Shown one piece after another: positions 54,490-64,000 of a stretch of DNA of 64,000 bases. Position numbers and translations under genes: made by a program. Each line of letters begins with the position of its first letter. The first letter of the stretch is position 1. This DNA is from Calliopum simillimum (Eukaryota > Arthropoda > Insecta > Diptera > Lauxaniidae). The stretch lies in assembly GCA_951812925.1 (NCBI GenBank), contig OX638371.1:36182101-36246100 (forward strand), written 5' to 3'. Below the pieces are notes generated by a model that did no database searches, was not told where the DNA came from, and worked only from the letters and a program-made list of their open reading frames with translations.

Positions 54490-55450
54490 TAAAGAAAATA
54501 GCAAAGTAGCACTCTGTGACAAGCCGCTGCAATGATGTTTTCCAAGTAATCTATAATTTTTTTATTAATTTGATGAAAGGATTCATTAAAATCGATTACA
54601 TTAAAAACCATGTTAAAATCACTACAAGAGCGTCGAAGTGACTCTTGAAGCATGTAGTTAGTTCTATGATGACGCAGATGGAAAAATTCAAAATTTCTAG
54701 TTGGGCGATAAGGTACATTAAAGGTAACCATACTTAATAAGTATTCACTAATAATATCGCCTTCTATAAGCTTAAGTAAAAAACATATGTTAAGCATGGC
54801 TCTCCGATTTTTTAGAGCAGGTAAATTGATTAGCTTCAACCGATGTCTATAAGGGGGCAAATTGAAGAAGATTTCTTAAAGCAAATAAAAGAAACTGTTT
54901 TTGAACTGATTCAATAGAATTGATATGGCATTCATAATGAGGACTCCAAATAACAGAACCATACTCTAAAATCGGTCGTACGAGCGAGGTGAATAATAAC
55001 TTTGTTAATCTAAGAAAATTCTTTAGACCAACGTTTCATGAAACCGAGAACACTATTAGCTTTGCTTATAATTTTGGAGATACTTATATAGATTAAAGCT
55101 TAGTTTGGAATCCATGGTTACTCCTAGGTCTTCAAAGGATATAAGACGTTCCAGAATGCAATCATCAACTTTGTAGTTGTAAAGAATTAAAGGCCCGCGT
55201 GAAAATGACATTAATTTGCATTTATTTAAATTTAAGGTCATGCAATCAATTAATTTTACACCAAGCAGTAAAATTATTAATATCATGTTGTAGGCAGAAA
55301 GAGTCAAATGCATTTTTGGTAGGCTTAAAAAGTTTGACGTCGTCGGCATACATTAGCACGTAACTAGTATTTATGACGGATGGCATATCATTCATAAACA
55401 AAATAAATAATAATGGACCAATATGACTGCCCTGGGGAACTCCAGATGTA
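54490..55450 (-). pseudogene. LINE (CR1/jockey-like) ORF2 relic
   Basis: Minus strand, top to bottom: PQGSHIGPLLFILFMNDM, SYVLMYADDVKLF (catalytic YADD), then LNLNKCKLMSFSRGP and FEDLGVTMDSKLSFN, then SNSVLGFMKRW-like sequence, and finally RNFEFFHLRHHRTNYMLQES. These are the palm, thumb and C-terminal region of a non-LTR reverse transcriptase. Several frameshifts and stops show decay. The element's 5' part is missing, as usual for LINEs. Confidence 0.82.
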
Positions 55451-55804
55451 AATAATTTGGGACAGTAACAGCAAAATTTCTCTCAGTAAGAGATATAACT
55501 ACAAAATTTACGGGAACAAGATTTAGTCAAAAATTTGGCTTAAGTTTTTACTGTCACAAATTAAAAAACATAAATAAACAAATTCATAAATGAAATAACT
55601 TTGTGCTATAAGAAAATGTATGCAAAACAATTTTTTAATGCATATATTTTATTTTGGAATTTAAAAAAACATTTTACATTAAAACTACAATTTTCTGCAG
55701 GTTCACTGCATTCCAAGAAAAAAAAAAAAAAACAATACACTACATAGAAACACGGCCCGTCTCCTGGCCAACTCCCATTATCATCCATTATCATTCCAGT
55801 CGTA

Positions 55805-56062
55805 CACTTCAAATTCACCTTTCGACACAAGTTATTGGTGTGTCCGCACTTCTGCGGCAATTGGTAGCTCTTTGATGCAAACGGGCATAGCATTTACGGC
55901 ACATCATTTTGTCGCAATTGTATTTTTGTGCCAAAATTTGCAAGATAGCTCAATGATACCACCATCGATTCCTCTTGAATGTGCGACCATCTTCCAATTG
56001 CTTACCAGCGAAAGCAAAACGTTATTGATCTAGGGAATACCTTCTTTTTCTTTTCAACTGTA
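55805..56062 (-). pseudogene. Ubiquitin-RpL40 fusion gene, processed pseudogene
   Basis: The minus strand encodes KEGIP, a stop, then AGKQLEDGRTF from ubiquitin. A deletion removes most of the ubiquitin C-terminus, leaving GGIIEL. Then comes [29 protein letters not shown] and, after a frameshift, KCGHTNNL, which is ribosomal protein L40. No intron is visible and the frame is broken at least three times. Retrotransposition by a LINE is the likely origin; a LINE relic lies 350 bp away. Confidence 0.85.
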
Positions 56063-56309
56063 TCGGAAAGCTCTTGGAGGTGGAGTTGATGGTTTTGCCG
56101 GTGAGGGTTTTTATGAAAATCTGCATTTTGTGGTTGTTTCTTCAGAAACGTGCAGCTAATAATGATATTGAGTTTTTATTTTCCTATTTGATTATTTTTT
56201 TTATGTATTTTTATGACGTTTAATTTATTTTTTTTTTTTTGCCCGCACCCACCGTACATATAAACTTTTTTGTCAGTTGTGAAACTTAACAAATTTTGCG
56301 TACAGAATT

Positions 56310-56415
56310 TCTTTAGGTAAAATTTGGTTATATTTGTTTGGAGGGGAAATGATCAGCCATGTTTGTTTTCGCTCTCATTTGACTAAATTTTGTATACGGG
56401 AACAAGATTTAGTCG
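56310..56415 (+). repeat. Dispersed repeat shared with 17205-17290
   Basis: TTTCTTTAGGTAAAATTTGG, CTCATTTGACTAAATTTTGT and GGGAACAAGATTTAGTC match 17205-17290. Confidence 0.6.
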
Positions 56416-56480
56416 ACTTAAGGTAACAAAAGTTAACTTTTGCTTCGTTCTACAAGAACGGAGCTAATGGCTACACATAT

Positions 56481-57122
56481 TTATACCCAACACCTAGGGT
56501 ATATTCACTTTGTCCTTCCGTTTGTAACGCAAAGAAGAAGGCGTGGCAGGTGTAGAAAAGTATATATGTATATTCTTGATCAGCGTCACCTCCTGAGTCG
56601 ATATAGCCATGTCCGTCTGTCTCGCTGGCTGGTTGGCTGTCCGTCTGTGGAAATTTTTTTACGCAAAATAATTCGATGAAATTTGATACAGTGAATTTGC
56701 CGTAAAAGTTAGCTCGAGGGATTGAAAATGAGCGAATTCGGTCAACGGACACGCCTACCGCCCATACAAAAAATATATTCAAAATGCAACTTTTAGAGTA
56801 TTTTTCACGAAAATGCAACCACCATAAAAATAAATATTAGGAATGGCTGGCGCAAGCTCTGGGCAAAAACTAAGCGAATTCGGACAAGAGGGCGTGGTAA
56901 CTTCCATATAAGCAAAAGTTTTAAAATACTGCAGTGTAGGGTATTTAATGTCTGCAAAACGCTATACTCAAAACGTTTTTTGAGACAATCCAACTAAATT
57001 GCGCACAGATACTAAGGACTATAAGTGCAAGCTCTGAGCACCTTCCATATAAGCAAAATTTTCAAAATATTGAGTGTAGGGTATTTAATGTTTGGCGAGG
57101 CCAAAGGTAACACCCTTACTAG
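56481..57122 (+). mobile_element. HINE/DINE-1-like element, copy C
   Basis: It starts TTATACCCAACACC, contains CTTGATCAGCGTCACCTCC and CACGCCTACCGCCCATAC, about two tandem units, and ends GTGTAGGGTATTTAATG, TTTGGCGAGGCCAAA and CTTACTAG. The 3' hairpin has one changed base relative to copy B. Confidence 0.72.
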
Positions 57123-58448
57123 TTATCAATTCTCGAAGAGGCAATTGGAGTTTGTTGCCAAGCGCAGGGAAGCAGTGCGGAAACTAAAGAAAAATAAAAT
57201 AATAAGGAGAAGATAGCACACAATTTTGTTTTAGAAGAACATTACTAAAACAATGCCGTCTACAAGCCGCTTTGGACTATCGATCTAGTTTGTCAGTTTT
57301 GCACTAATTTCTCTTGATTGCGTGTCTTGCTGTTATTTTTGGTCAGTCATCAGTCAATCGCAAAATGATTTTTGGTTGAGTGTAAGTCATTGGGCATATT
57401 TGACTGACGAACATGATATCTAGTGTGTACTGCGTTTTAAAGTTAAAATCATAATCATGGTTCAATAACAATGGTTATGGCAAGCTGTCAAAATAAAAAA
57501 ATGGAACCCTACATCTTGCCTTGCTATCTGTCAGAAGACTAAAATCAAAACAAAGGAAGAAAAAGCCATTTGAAAATGTTTAAATTGAAAATTTATTAAA
57601 TTGTTAATTTTTTTAAACTTTAACAATTTTTGTGCTCAGAAAAGTAGGGAAGCACGTAAGTTTTGTGTTTGCTATCGTTAATAACTCTTTAATAATTGTT
57701 TATTATTGTTTTCTGTTTAGTTACGCAAACGAAAATGGACAGGACGTACTCTGCGAAAACTAAACAGCGAATTTTGCCTTCAAACACTTGAGTGCAATGT
57801 ATAAGGTCGTGGAAGATCAAAATCCACGAGAATTGGATAAATGACCATATGGCGAAATGTTCTTTTGTACCGAAGGCAACTGTTGAGAAAAAGCAAAACT
57901 ACTCAACAGAAAAAAGTACGACGACCAAAACAACGTCCATTGAGCCTTACTTCAAGAGAAAGTGCCAGTGTTTATTTGTGTATTTTTAATTATATATTTA
58001 TGGAATTAACCATGAAATCAACTTTTTATGAACACAGTAAATTCAGTCTCAAATATATTAAATACTATAATTTTTCGACAATAATTGTGACAATCGTTTT
58101 TATTTGATTTTGTACATTTTCTTTATGTTCCAACTTCAATTTTAGTTACTTCGTGACGCTAATATAAAAATAATTTTTGAGATAAAGCCATCGAAAGATT
58201 GGAATATAGCTTTTGTAACAACCGGTTTAAGCTCCTAACTGCTTGATGAATTTTTAAAATATTGGTGTCATATGAAAGGTATTTTTTATATTGTTTGATA
58301 CGACTCCAATATTATTAAAATCCATTTAGCAGTTCCCAACTTATACAGGTTTTTCTGAAAGCCATATATGGATACTCCGATTGATATATCTCTTAAACAA
58401 AATCCGAGCGACACTTTCGTTGCTGATGTAATTTACCCCCAGAGCCTT
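57123..58448. other. Gene-free stretch
   Basis: 57450-57545 is the inverted partner of 49680-49785. 58170-58440 carries the 45411-type dispersed repeat. Between them (57720-57990) short frames rich in Lys/Thr, such as KATVEKKQNYSTEKSTTTK, show no recognisable domain. Confidence 0.4.
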
Positions 58449-59219
58449 ATACCCTTTTCACACTGGCATCGAAAACGGCTCGTTTTCGCGTCATTGATTT
58501 TGAAAACGAGATAATTAAAAATTGCATTCACACTTGTACTTCTCGTTTTTGATGACAGCTGAACAGCTGATGTCAGCTTTACATTACAAAAACAATTTGA
58601 AAATTGTGAAAACAGCTAGTAAAAAAATCACAAAAAATGGATATTTTAGCTAAAGTTTTAGTTGCTTTATTTATTATATTATTATTTATTTATTTATTTC
58701 AATTTCGCTTTAATTTTTTTAATTGAAATAAATAATGTCAAATGTAACATGTGAAAATTCACAGTTTACTACATTCATTCACAATTTACTACATTTATTC
58801 ACAATCGCACCTGTTTTCAATGACAATGGCTCGTTTTTGTAGAAAACAGCTTTTGAGATGTTTCACGGTGTGCCTTAACCCGTTCTAAATCGGACGTCGT
58901 AGCACATCAAATTTTTTTCCAGATTCTGTTTACTTATCGTTCAAATGATGTATAAAAAAATTTTCACTCGTGACTCCTCGACTAAATTTTGAGAAAATCG
59001 CTTTTCCAATTGGGGCATTTTCCCATACAAAAAGAAAAAACATTTTTTTTTAACTACATTAAACAAAAATTAAAATAATCACAATCGATGTGTTTTGCGA
59101 TGCTTAACACGCATCCAACCTAAGAATTGCCCTATCGTATATAGTTTATTAGATATTGTAACCTAAAGACCAAAAAAATTAGTTTTTTGCCATTTTTTGA
59201 AGCTATATAACTATGTAAC

Positions 59220-59515
59220 TGCCATACCTAAATTGGAGCGTCAGGCGTTGCGTTATTTAACGTTACACAAAAGCGTCAAGCGCCATACCGAAATAAAGAG
59301 CGTTGTGTTGAAGTCATTTGTTTGTCAAAATCATATTGTTGTTTCTTTTTTTACTTTTCTGCAGCTAACTTCACTCCATAACGCTTTGACAAAATTGGAA
59401 ATTCGAATAGCTCAGCGTTGAGCGTTGGCAATTTCGGTATGCGCCATACAAATTGTATGTACATGAGAAATTTTTGACAGTAAAATAACGCTGACGCTCC
59501 AATTTAGGTATGGCA
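59220..59515. mobile_element. 296-bp MITE nested in the foldback
   Basis: The ends TGCCATACCTAAATTGGAGC and complement are flanked by GTAAC on both sides (59215-59219, 59516-59520), a 5-bp duplication. The opposite arm (near 60925) shows the uninterrupted site with a single GTAAC-equivalent. No ORF. Confidence 0.85.
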
Positions 59516-60113
59516 GTAACATATGATTTATTCGTCAAATGTGGCTTAGATATTCGAAAGTCCTAATCTTTTCGTTTAAAACCTAATTTAAATTATATTT
59601 ATATCTTCATGCCTCTAAGAGATATCGTAGACCGAAATATTGTCAAAACGGGTTTTTTGCACTTTTGTGTCTTTTTAGGTTAGGATATCTTTGAGGAAAA
59701 AAAAGATATCAACATAATTTAAATTAGGTTTTAAAGGCAAAGGTTAGGACTTTAAAGTTGCTTACCAGATTCAACGAAATTAAAATTTCCTTCACATTTT
59801 AAACATGTTCGTCGAACCGACCATTTCAAAATTCAGCCGTATGCCATATACGTAACAACAACACTGGGTGTCAAACGGCTGAATTTAGAAGTAGTCGGTT
59901 CGTTGAACATGTATAAAATGTGAAGGAAATTTTAATTTCGTTAAATCTGGTAAGCAACTTTAAAGTCCTAATCTTTGCCTTTAAAACCTAATTTAAATTA
60001 TGTTGTTATCTTTTTTTTCGTCAAAGATATCCTAACCTAAAAAGACACAAAAGTGCAAAAAACCCGTTTTGACAATATTTCGGTCTACGATATCTCTTAG
60101 AAGCAAGGAGATA

Positions 60114-60844
60114 TTGGGTGTACAACTTTGCTTCCGCCGTTTTCCGATAGGTGGCTGTACCGGCTGAGGCTGGTTGAAATACATAGATGATAATGCCTTT
60201 AAAGTGAGTGTGGATAGTGCCTAACGAATTTTCATCGCCGTTTCAGTGACAGTTGTTCTTGTTTTTGTATTATTCACGCTCGAAAATGTCCGTTTATGTC
60301 CCAGTTCTCGCCATTTGCGGGAAGTTTTACTTTTCTGTTACAATTCGAAAAAAAAAACCGGGTGAAACCATCACAGGAGATCGCTACCGAACGCAACTGA
60401 TGCGCCTTAGTCGCGCGCTAAAAGAAAAGCGGCCACAATATCAAGAGCGACATGACAAAGTCATCCTCCAACACGACAATGCTCGGCCTCACGTCGCAAA
60501 AGTGGTCAAAAAGTACCTGGAAACGCTGAAATGGGAGGTCTTGCCCCACCCGCCGTATTCCCCAGATGTCGCCCCTTCTGACTTCCACCTATTCCGTTCG
60601 ATGGCACACGGCCTGGCAGATCAACATTTTCAATCCTTCGAAGAATTGGAAAAATGGATTGCTTCATGGATAGCGTCAAAAGAGGACTCCTTTTTTCGAG
60701 CCGGGATCCGAAAATTGCCGGAAAGATGGGAGAAAGTTGTCGCTAGCGACGGACAATACTTTGAATAATACATCTGTAAGCACTTTTTCGCAATAAACCT
60801 TTTAATTTTGGAAAAAAACGGCGGAAGCAAAGTTGTACACCCAA
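60114..60844 (+). mobile_element. Deleted mariner-like element nested in the foldback
   Basis: TTGGGTGTACAACTTTGCTT with CCGCCGTTTT at the left is exactly inverted at the right, with TA on both sides. At 731 bp it is about half the normal mariner length because the region for the transposase N-terminus is deleted. Confidence 0.88.
60253..60768 (+). pseudogene. Mariner transposase, C-terminal part
   Basis: From GETITGDRYRTQLMRLSRAL the frame follows a mariner transposase to its normal end (ERWEKVVASDGQYFE). The second and third catalytic Asp are present (QHDNARPH and PYSPDVAPSDFH, 34 residues between). The first Asp and the whole DNA-binding half are missing, so it cannot act alone. The first 30 or so residues of this frame are not mariner-like and mark the deletion junction. 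The clean frame suggests recent origin. Confidence 0.85.
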
Positions 60845-61397
60845 TATAAATATAAATTAAATTAGTTTTTAAAGGAAAAAATTAAGATTTTCAATTATCT
60901 AAGCCACATTTGACGAATACATGATATGTTACATAGGTATATAGCTTCAAAAAATGCCAAAAAAACTACTTTTTTGTTCTTTAGGTTACAATATCTCATA
61001 AACTATACACGATAGAGCAATTCTGAGGTTGGATTCGCGTTTAGCATCTTAAAACACATCGATTGTGATTATTTTAATTTTGTTTAATGTAGTTAAAAAA
61101 TTTTTCTTTTTTCTTTTTGTATGAGAAAATGCCCCAATTGGAAAAGTGATTTTCTCAAAATTTAGTCGAGGAGTCACGAGTAAAAATTTTTTTATACATC
61201 ATTTGAACGATAAGTAAACAGAATCTGGAAAAAAATTTGATGTGCTACGACGTCCGATTTAGAACGGATTAAGGCACACCGTGGTTTTCGTTTGATATTT
61301 AATTTGTATGGAAAACCAGCCGTTTTTGGCTGGTTTTTGCCTCAAAAACGAATGATATAGAAAACGAGCCGTTTTCGATGCCAGTGTGAAAAGGGTA

Positions 61398-62145
61398 TTT
61401 TGTATTTGTAAAGATAAGCAATCCGACAGGTGTTCATCGCTGATGAAGCAGAAATTTCCATACATATTTCTATGCAAAATCGTTGGTATCTTCATCGCGG
61501 TTCAACTTCCAGATAATGTCTTGTTATGAAATGCTGAAATTGTGGTACCAGGATCCTTGTGACTTATAGCAATTTGGGTAGCCCAATCATTCCAGCCCAT
61601 CAGTAACCTGAACTCCGTTGGCGCGATTTTCAATGCGTAATTAACTGCTTGGTAGGATTGACTACGGACGAAATTGAACCTCCCGCTAACGCTGCTCCTT
61701 CAAAAATTTGTGTATACAATTCATTTTCATTAACATTCAAAGCTTTTGAGAAAACAAAAGTGCAAATGAAAATATAACAATATTTTTTTTCATAAATGAA
61801 TTGTCACTTTTTATTTTGTTTTGCTCACTGATTTGACATTTGCGAAGGAAAAAAATAATAAGAAGAAACATAATTTTTTATTGCTGCAACCATGATCATA
61901 ATAAAATGACTTAAAATGGTAGAACGGCAGTATTGGTAAGCCGAAAAATGACATTTGACAGATAGAGTACTTGAGCCTGTGATGAAGAATATTCAAAAAA
62001 AAAAAAAGAGGAAAAGCCAAACCGTCTTTGAAAGAATAGCGTTTGTTTATATTTGAATGTTATTTATTTTTGTGCTTGATTTTTAATTAAAGCTGATGCT
62101 AAATATATGATAAATTTTGTTTGGATTAACTGCAACAAAGCGAGA
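61398..62145. other. Upstream region of SAK
   Basis: Apparently unique DNA. It should hold the SAK promoter and 5' UTR, but no TATA box or initiator can be chosen with confidence. No coding frame of its own. Confidence 0.35.
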
Positions 62146-62181
62146 ATGTCATTGCACTGTGGCCTAGGTGAAAAAATCGAG
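62146..62181 (+). CDS. SAK: SAK coding exon 1
   Basis: Twelve codons, [12 protein letters not shown], start at ATG 62146. An upstream in-frame ATG at 62107 is possible, but this start gives the usual short N-terminus before the kinase domain. The donor is GTATTT at 62182. Confidence 0.7.
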
Positions 62182-64000
62182 GTATTTATTAAAAAAGAGG
62201 AAAAATTTGTGCAATTAAAAAGCGTATATATTTTAATTTTATTAAAGGAATATGAGGTGCTGCATTTGTTGGGGAAAGGTGGATTCGCGAGCGTCTACAA
62301 AGCGCGCTGTTTGAAAACAAATCAAATGGTCGCTATAAAGATGGTAAATTACTTAAACAATAAAAAAAGCAAAAATAAATTGAAATATTTTTGCAGATTG
62401 ATAAAAAGTTGATACAAGGCGCAGGCATGGCAAACCGTGTACGGCAAGAAGTTGAGATCCATTCACGCCTGAAGCATCCTTCGATTTTAGAGTTGTATGC
62501 ATTTTTCCAGGATGTCAATTATGTTTACTTGGTATTGGAGTTGGCTCACAACGGTGAACTACATCGTTATATGAAACAGCAAATGTGTCGTCCCATGACG
62601 GAATTTGAAGCGGCGAGCATAATGCGTCAAGTGGTCAGTGGCTTATTGTATTTGCATTCGCATCAGATCTTGCATCGTGATATTTCGTTATCAAATTTGC
62701 TACTGACGAAGGATATGCAAGTGAAAATTGCCGATTTTGGTTTAGCAACGCAGTTGAAGCGTCCAGATGAAAAGCACATGACTATGTGTGGTGAGTTGAA
62801 TAGTTAAAATAATGATTAAAAAAATCGTTGTGTCTTGTTTAACTCTAAACAATAAATAATAAGTTAATGACTATGTTTATATATATAAGAACACAATTCC
62901 GGCAGAGAGTGTCGCTGACAACATCTACTAATTTTACTTGATCTAATTCGACTTAATAACTCTTTTTTCATACGTAGGCACGCCTAACTATATATCGCCA
63001 GAAGTAGTTTCACGTTCATCACATGGACTGCCCGCCGATGTTTGGGGATTGGGTTGCATGTTCTATACATTGTTAGTTGGCCAACCACCTTTTGACACAG
63101 ATGCTGTGCAGTCAACGTTAAATAAAGTGGTCATGTCCGGCTTTGATTTGCCGGAGCATTTGTCTTATGAAGCACGAGATCTTATTAACAAATTTCTACA
63201 GAAGAACCCCAACGAACGTATTGATCTAGAGAGAGTGCTCACTCATCCATTTATGCTTAAATATGCTCCAACAGCTGCTGGCACGGCTACCACTGCAGCG
63301 AGTTATCAAAGTCATAGCACAGTTTCGTCCACGGCAGATAGTGGCATCATAACTTTTGCCAGTAGTGAGTAAAATTTAATTTTTTACTTTTTCTTTTATT
63401 TATGTTTCATTCATTATATCAGGTAATTCAAGTTCCTCACGTCCACTACATGGCTCGCGTTCCGCCGAGAAGTTTGCAACGTCGCATCACCCTATGGCAC
63501 AAATTCATGAAAATCAAACGTATGCAACTAACAACAATAATAATATTTTTGCGCAGAATAATTTTCATTCATTCAGTACGGAGCGAAAATTACAACAAAA
63601 TATTTCAACAAAGTCGGCGGTGCCACATTCCCAACAACAACAGCAAGTACAATTCGATAGCATGGGCATAGAATGGCAAGCTCCACAACTTCAAAAGTCT
63701 ACTGTTTATTTTCAATACGGCAGCGATTCACGAGAAAATCAAGAGAATCCAATATCAAATTATGATTTTTTGCCAGCTAAAAGCTCTGTACAACCATCAC
63801 CACCAATTAAGTCGTTTACACAAATGATCCCAGGGATACCTCAAAGTCTTCGCATATTTAATTCAACGCCAGTGGCAGAACCTTCCTCTAGTAATGATAT
63901 TAAGCCTCCACTGCCGCTAAAAATGTCAGTGCCACCTCTAAGCACAGAACGTCTGTTACCAACACGTTATAAGACGAAAAATGCTATTATGAGTATATTA
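62146..64000 (+). CDS. SAK: Serine/threonine kinase SAK/PLK4 (3' partial)
   Basis: SAK/PLK4 is the centrosomal kinase that triggers centriole duplication. Exons: 62146-62181, 62248-62343, 62397-62790, 62978-63364, 63423 to the window edge; phases agree at every junction. The kinase domain begins [13 protein letters not shown] (Gly loop 21-26), catalytic Lys43, HRD 137-139, DFG 157-159, activation Thr173 in [15 protein letters not shown] near 196-203. DSGIIT (296-301) matches the Slimb/beta-TrCP degron that limits PLK4 levels after autophosphorylation. A Gln/Asn/Ser-rich linker follows. The last visible residues ([20 protein letters not shown]) begin the first (cryptic) polo-box region. The rest lies outside the window. 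Confidence 0.93.
62248..62343 (+). CDS. SAK: SAK coding exon 2
   Basis: It starts after TTATTAAAG (EYEVLHLL) and ends with VAIKM at donor GTAAAT. It holds the glycine loop and the ATP-binding Lys. Confidence 0.88.
62397..62790 (+). CDS. SAK: SAK coding exon 3
   Basis: It starts after TTTTTGCAG with [10 protein letters not shown], carries the HRD and DFG motifs, and ends inside the MTMCG codons at donor GTGAGT. Confidence 0.92.
62978..63364 (+). CDS. SAK: SAK coding exon 4
   Basis: It starts after TACGTAG, completing Gly176, then [10 protein letters not shown]. It ends after ITFAS at the strong donor GTGAGT (63365); reading through would hit TAA at once. The Slimb degron is encoded here. Confidence 0.9.
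63423..64000 (+). CDS. SAK: SAK coding exon 5 (continues past window)
   Basis: It starts after ATATCAG and reads [17 protein letters not shown], a Gln/Asn/Ser-rich linker, then the conserved [15 protein letters not shown] region at the edge. The frame is open to base 64000. Confidence 0.85.

Larger units (their letters stand above)
58452..61395. mobile_element. Large foldback element with two nested insertions
   Basis: CCCTTTTCACACTGGCATCG at the left end is inverted at the right end, each bordered by TA. Complementarity runs through both arms to a centre near 59860 (inner arms include GTGAAGGAAATTTTAATTTC and its complement). Left-arm extra sequence at 58540-58860 makes the arms unequal. 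A 296-bp MITE sits in the left arm and a mariner in the right; the intact opposite arms show both empty sites. Confidence 0.85.

Noticed and set aside
57792..58107. Possible BED-finger or hAT-type fragment
   Set aside because: Only a vague resemblance (one Cys and a Trp-containing stretch); not enough conserved positions to name it.
9803..63000. CRISPR array or tRNA genes
   Set aside because: The tandem repeats have no regular repeat-spacer pattern, and no tRNA cloverleaf with A and B boxes was recognised by eye; a tRNA search could not be run.

Overview
The window looks like euchromatic DNA of a higher (brachyceran) fly. It is AT-rich, has two intron-containing kinase genes whose products closely resemble Drosophila proteins, and carries a heavy load of dipteran-type transposons. 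A tephritid or other acalyptrate fly is my inference only; no marker here fixes the species.

Host genes. (1) Cdk12 on the minus strand, 40636 down to 22735. I reconstructed eight coding exons whose phases all agree, giving about 1360 codons: a low-complexity and SR-rich N-terminus, a complete CDK domain and a short C-terminal extension. Intron 1 is about 9.9 kb and full of transposon debris. (2) SAK/PLK4 on the plus strand, starting at 62146 and running off the right edge. It has the kinase domain, the DSGIIT Slimb degron and the start of the first polo-box region.

Transposon-related genes. A Ty3/gypsy-type retrotransposon occupies the left edge, with open gag and pol frames joined by a G-GGA-AAC minus-one slippery site. 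The most notable locus is 18037-19725 (minus): an intact 562-codon Fanzor, the eukaryotic TnpB-like RNA-guided nuclease family. It has RuvC-I Asp330, a Cys4 zinc finger, RuvC-III Asp536 and a glutamate (Glu500) in the displaced position typical of Fanzors. Head-to-head with it at 20298-20567 is a decayed second Fanzor copy carrying two 84-bp hairpins, and the DNA between the two starts contains inverted repeats.

Layout. 1-5007 gypsy gag-pol; 5008-9800 its flank, short repeats and a CAG/CAA-rich exon-like segment; 9800-17700 nested repeats (inverted-repeat element, Helentron-like HINE split by a palindromic Tc1-like element that itself carries a MITE, more MITEs, an unidentified ORF); 17700-20660 Fanzor locus; 20660-40636 Cdk12 and its introns, with LINE, MITE, foldback and mariner relics; 40640-58450 intergenic transposon graveyard (Tc1, MITEs, HINEs, a piggyBac-like TTAA element, a LINE, a ubiquitin-RpL40 retropseudogene); 58452-61395 a large foldback with a mariner and a MITE nested in opposite arms; 61400-62145 apparently unique DNA before SAK.

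The two host kinases act in different processes (Cdk12: RNA polymerase II elongation and RNA processing; SAK: centriole duplication). I see no functional link between them. The Fanzor is best read as part of a mobile element, not a host gene. All repeat and family calls come from reading the sequence; no database search was made.
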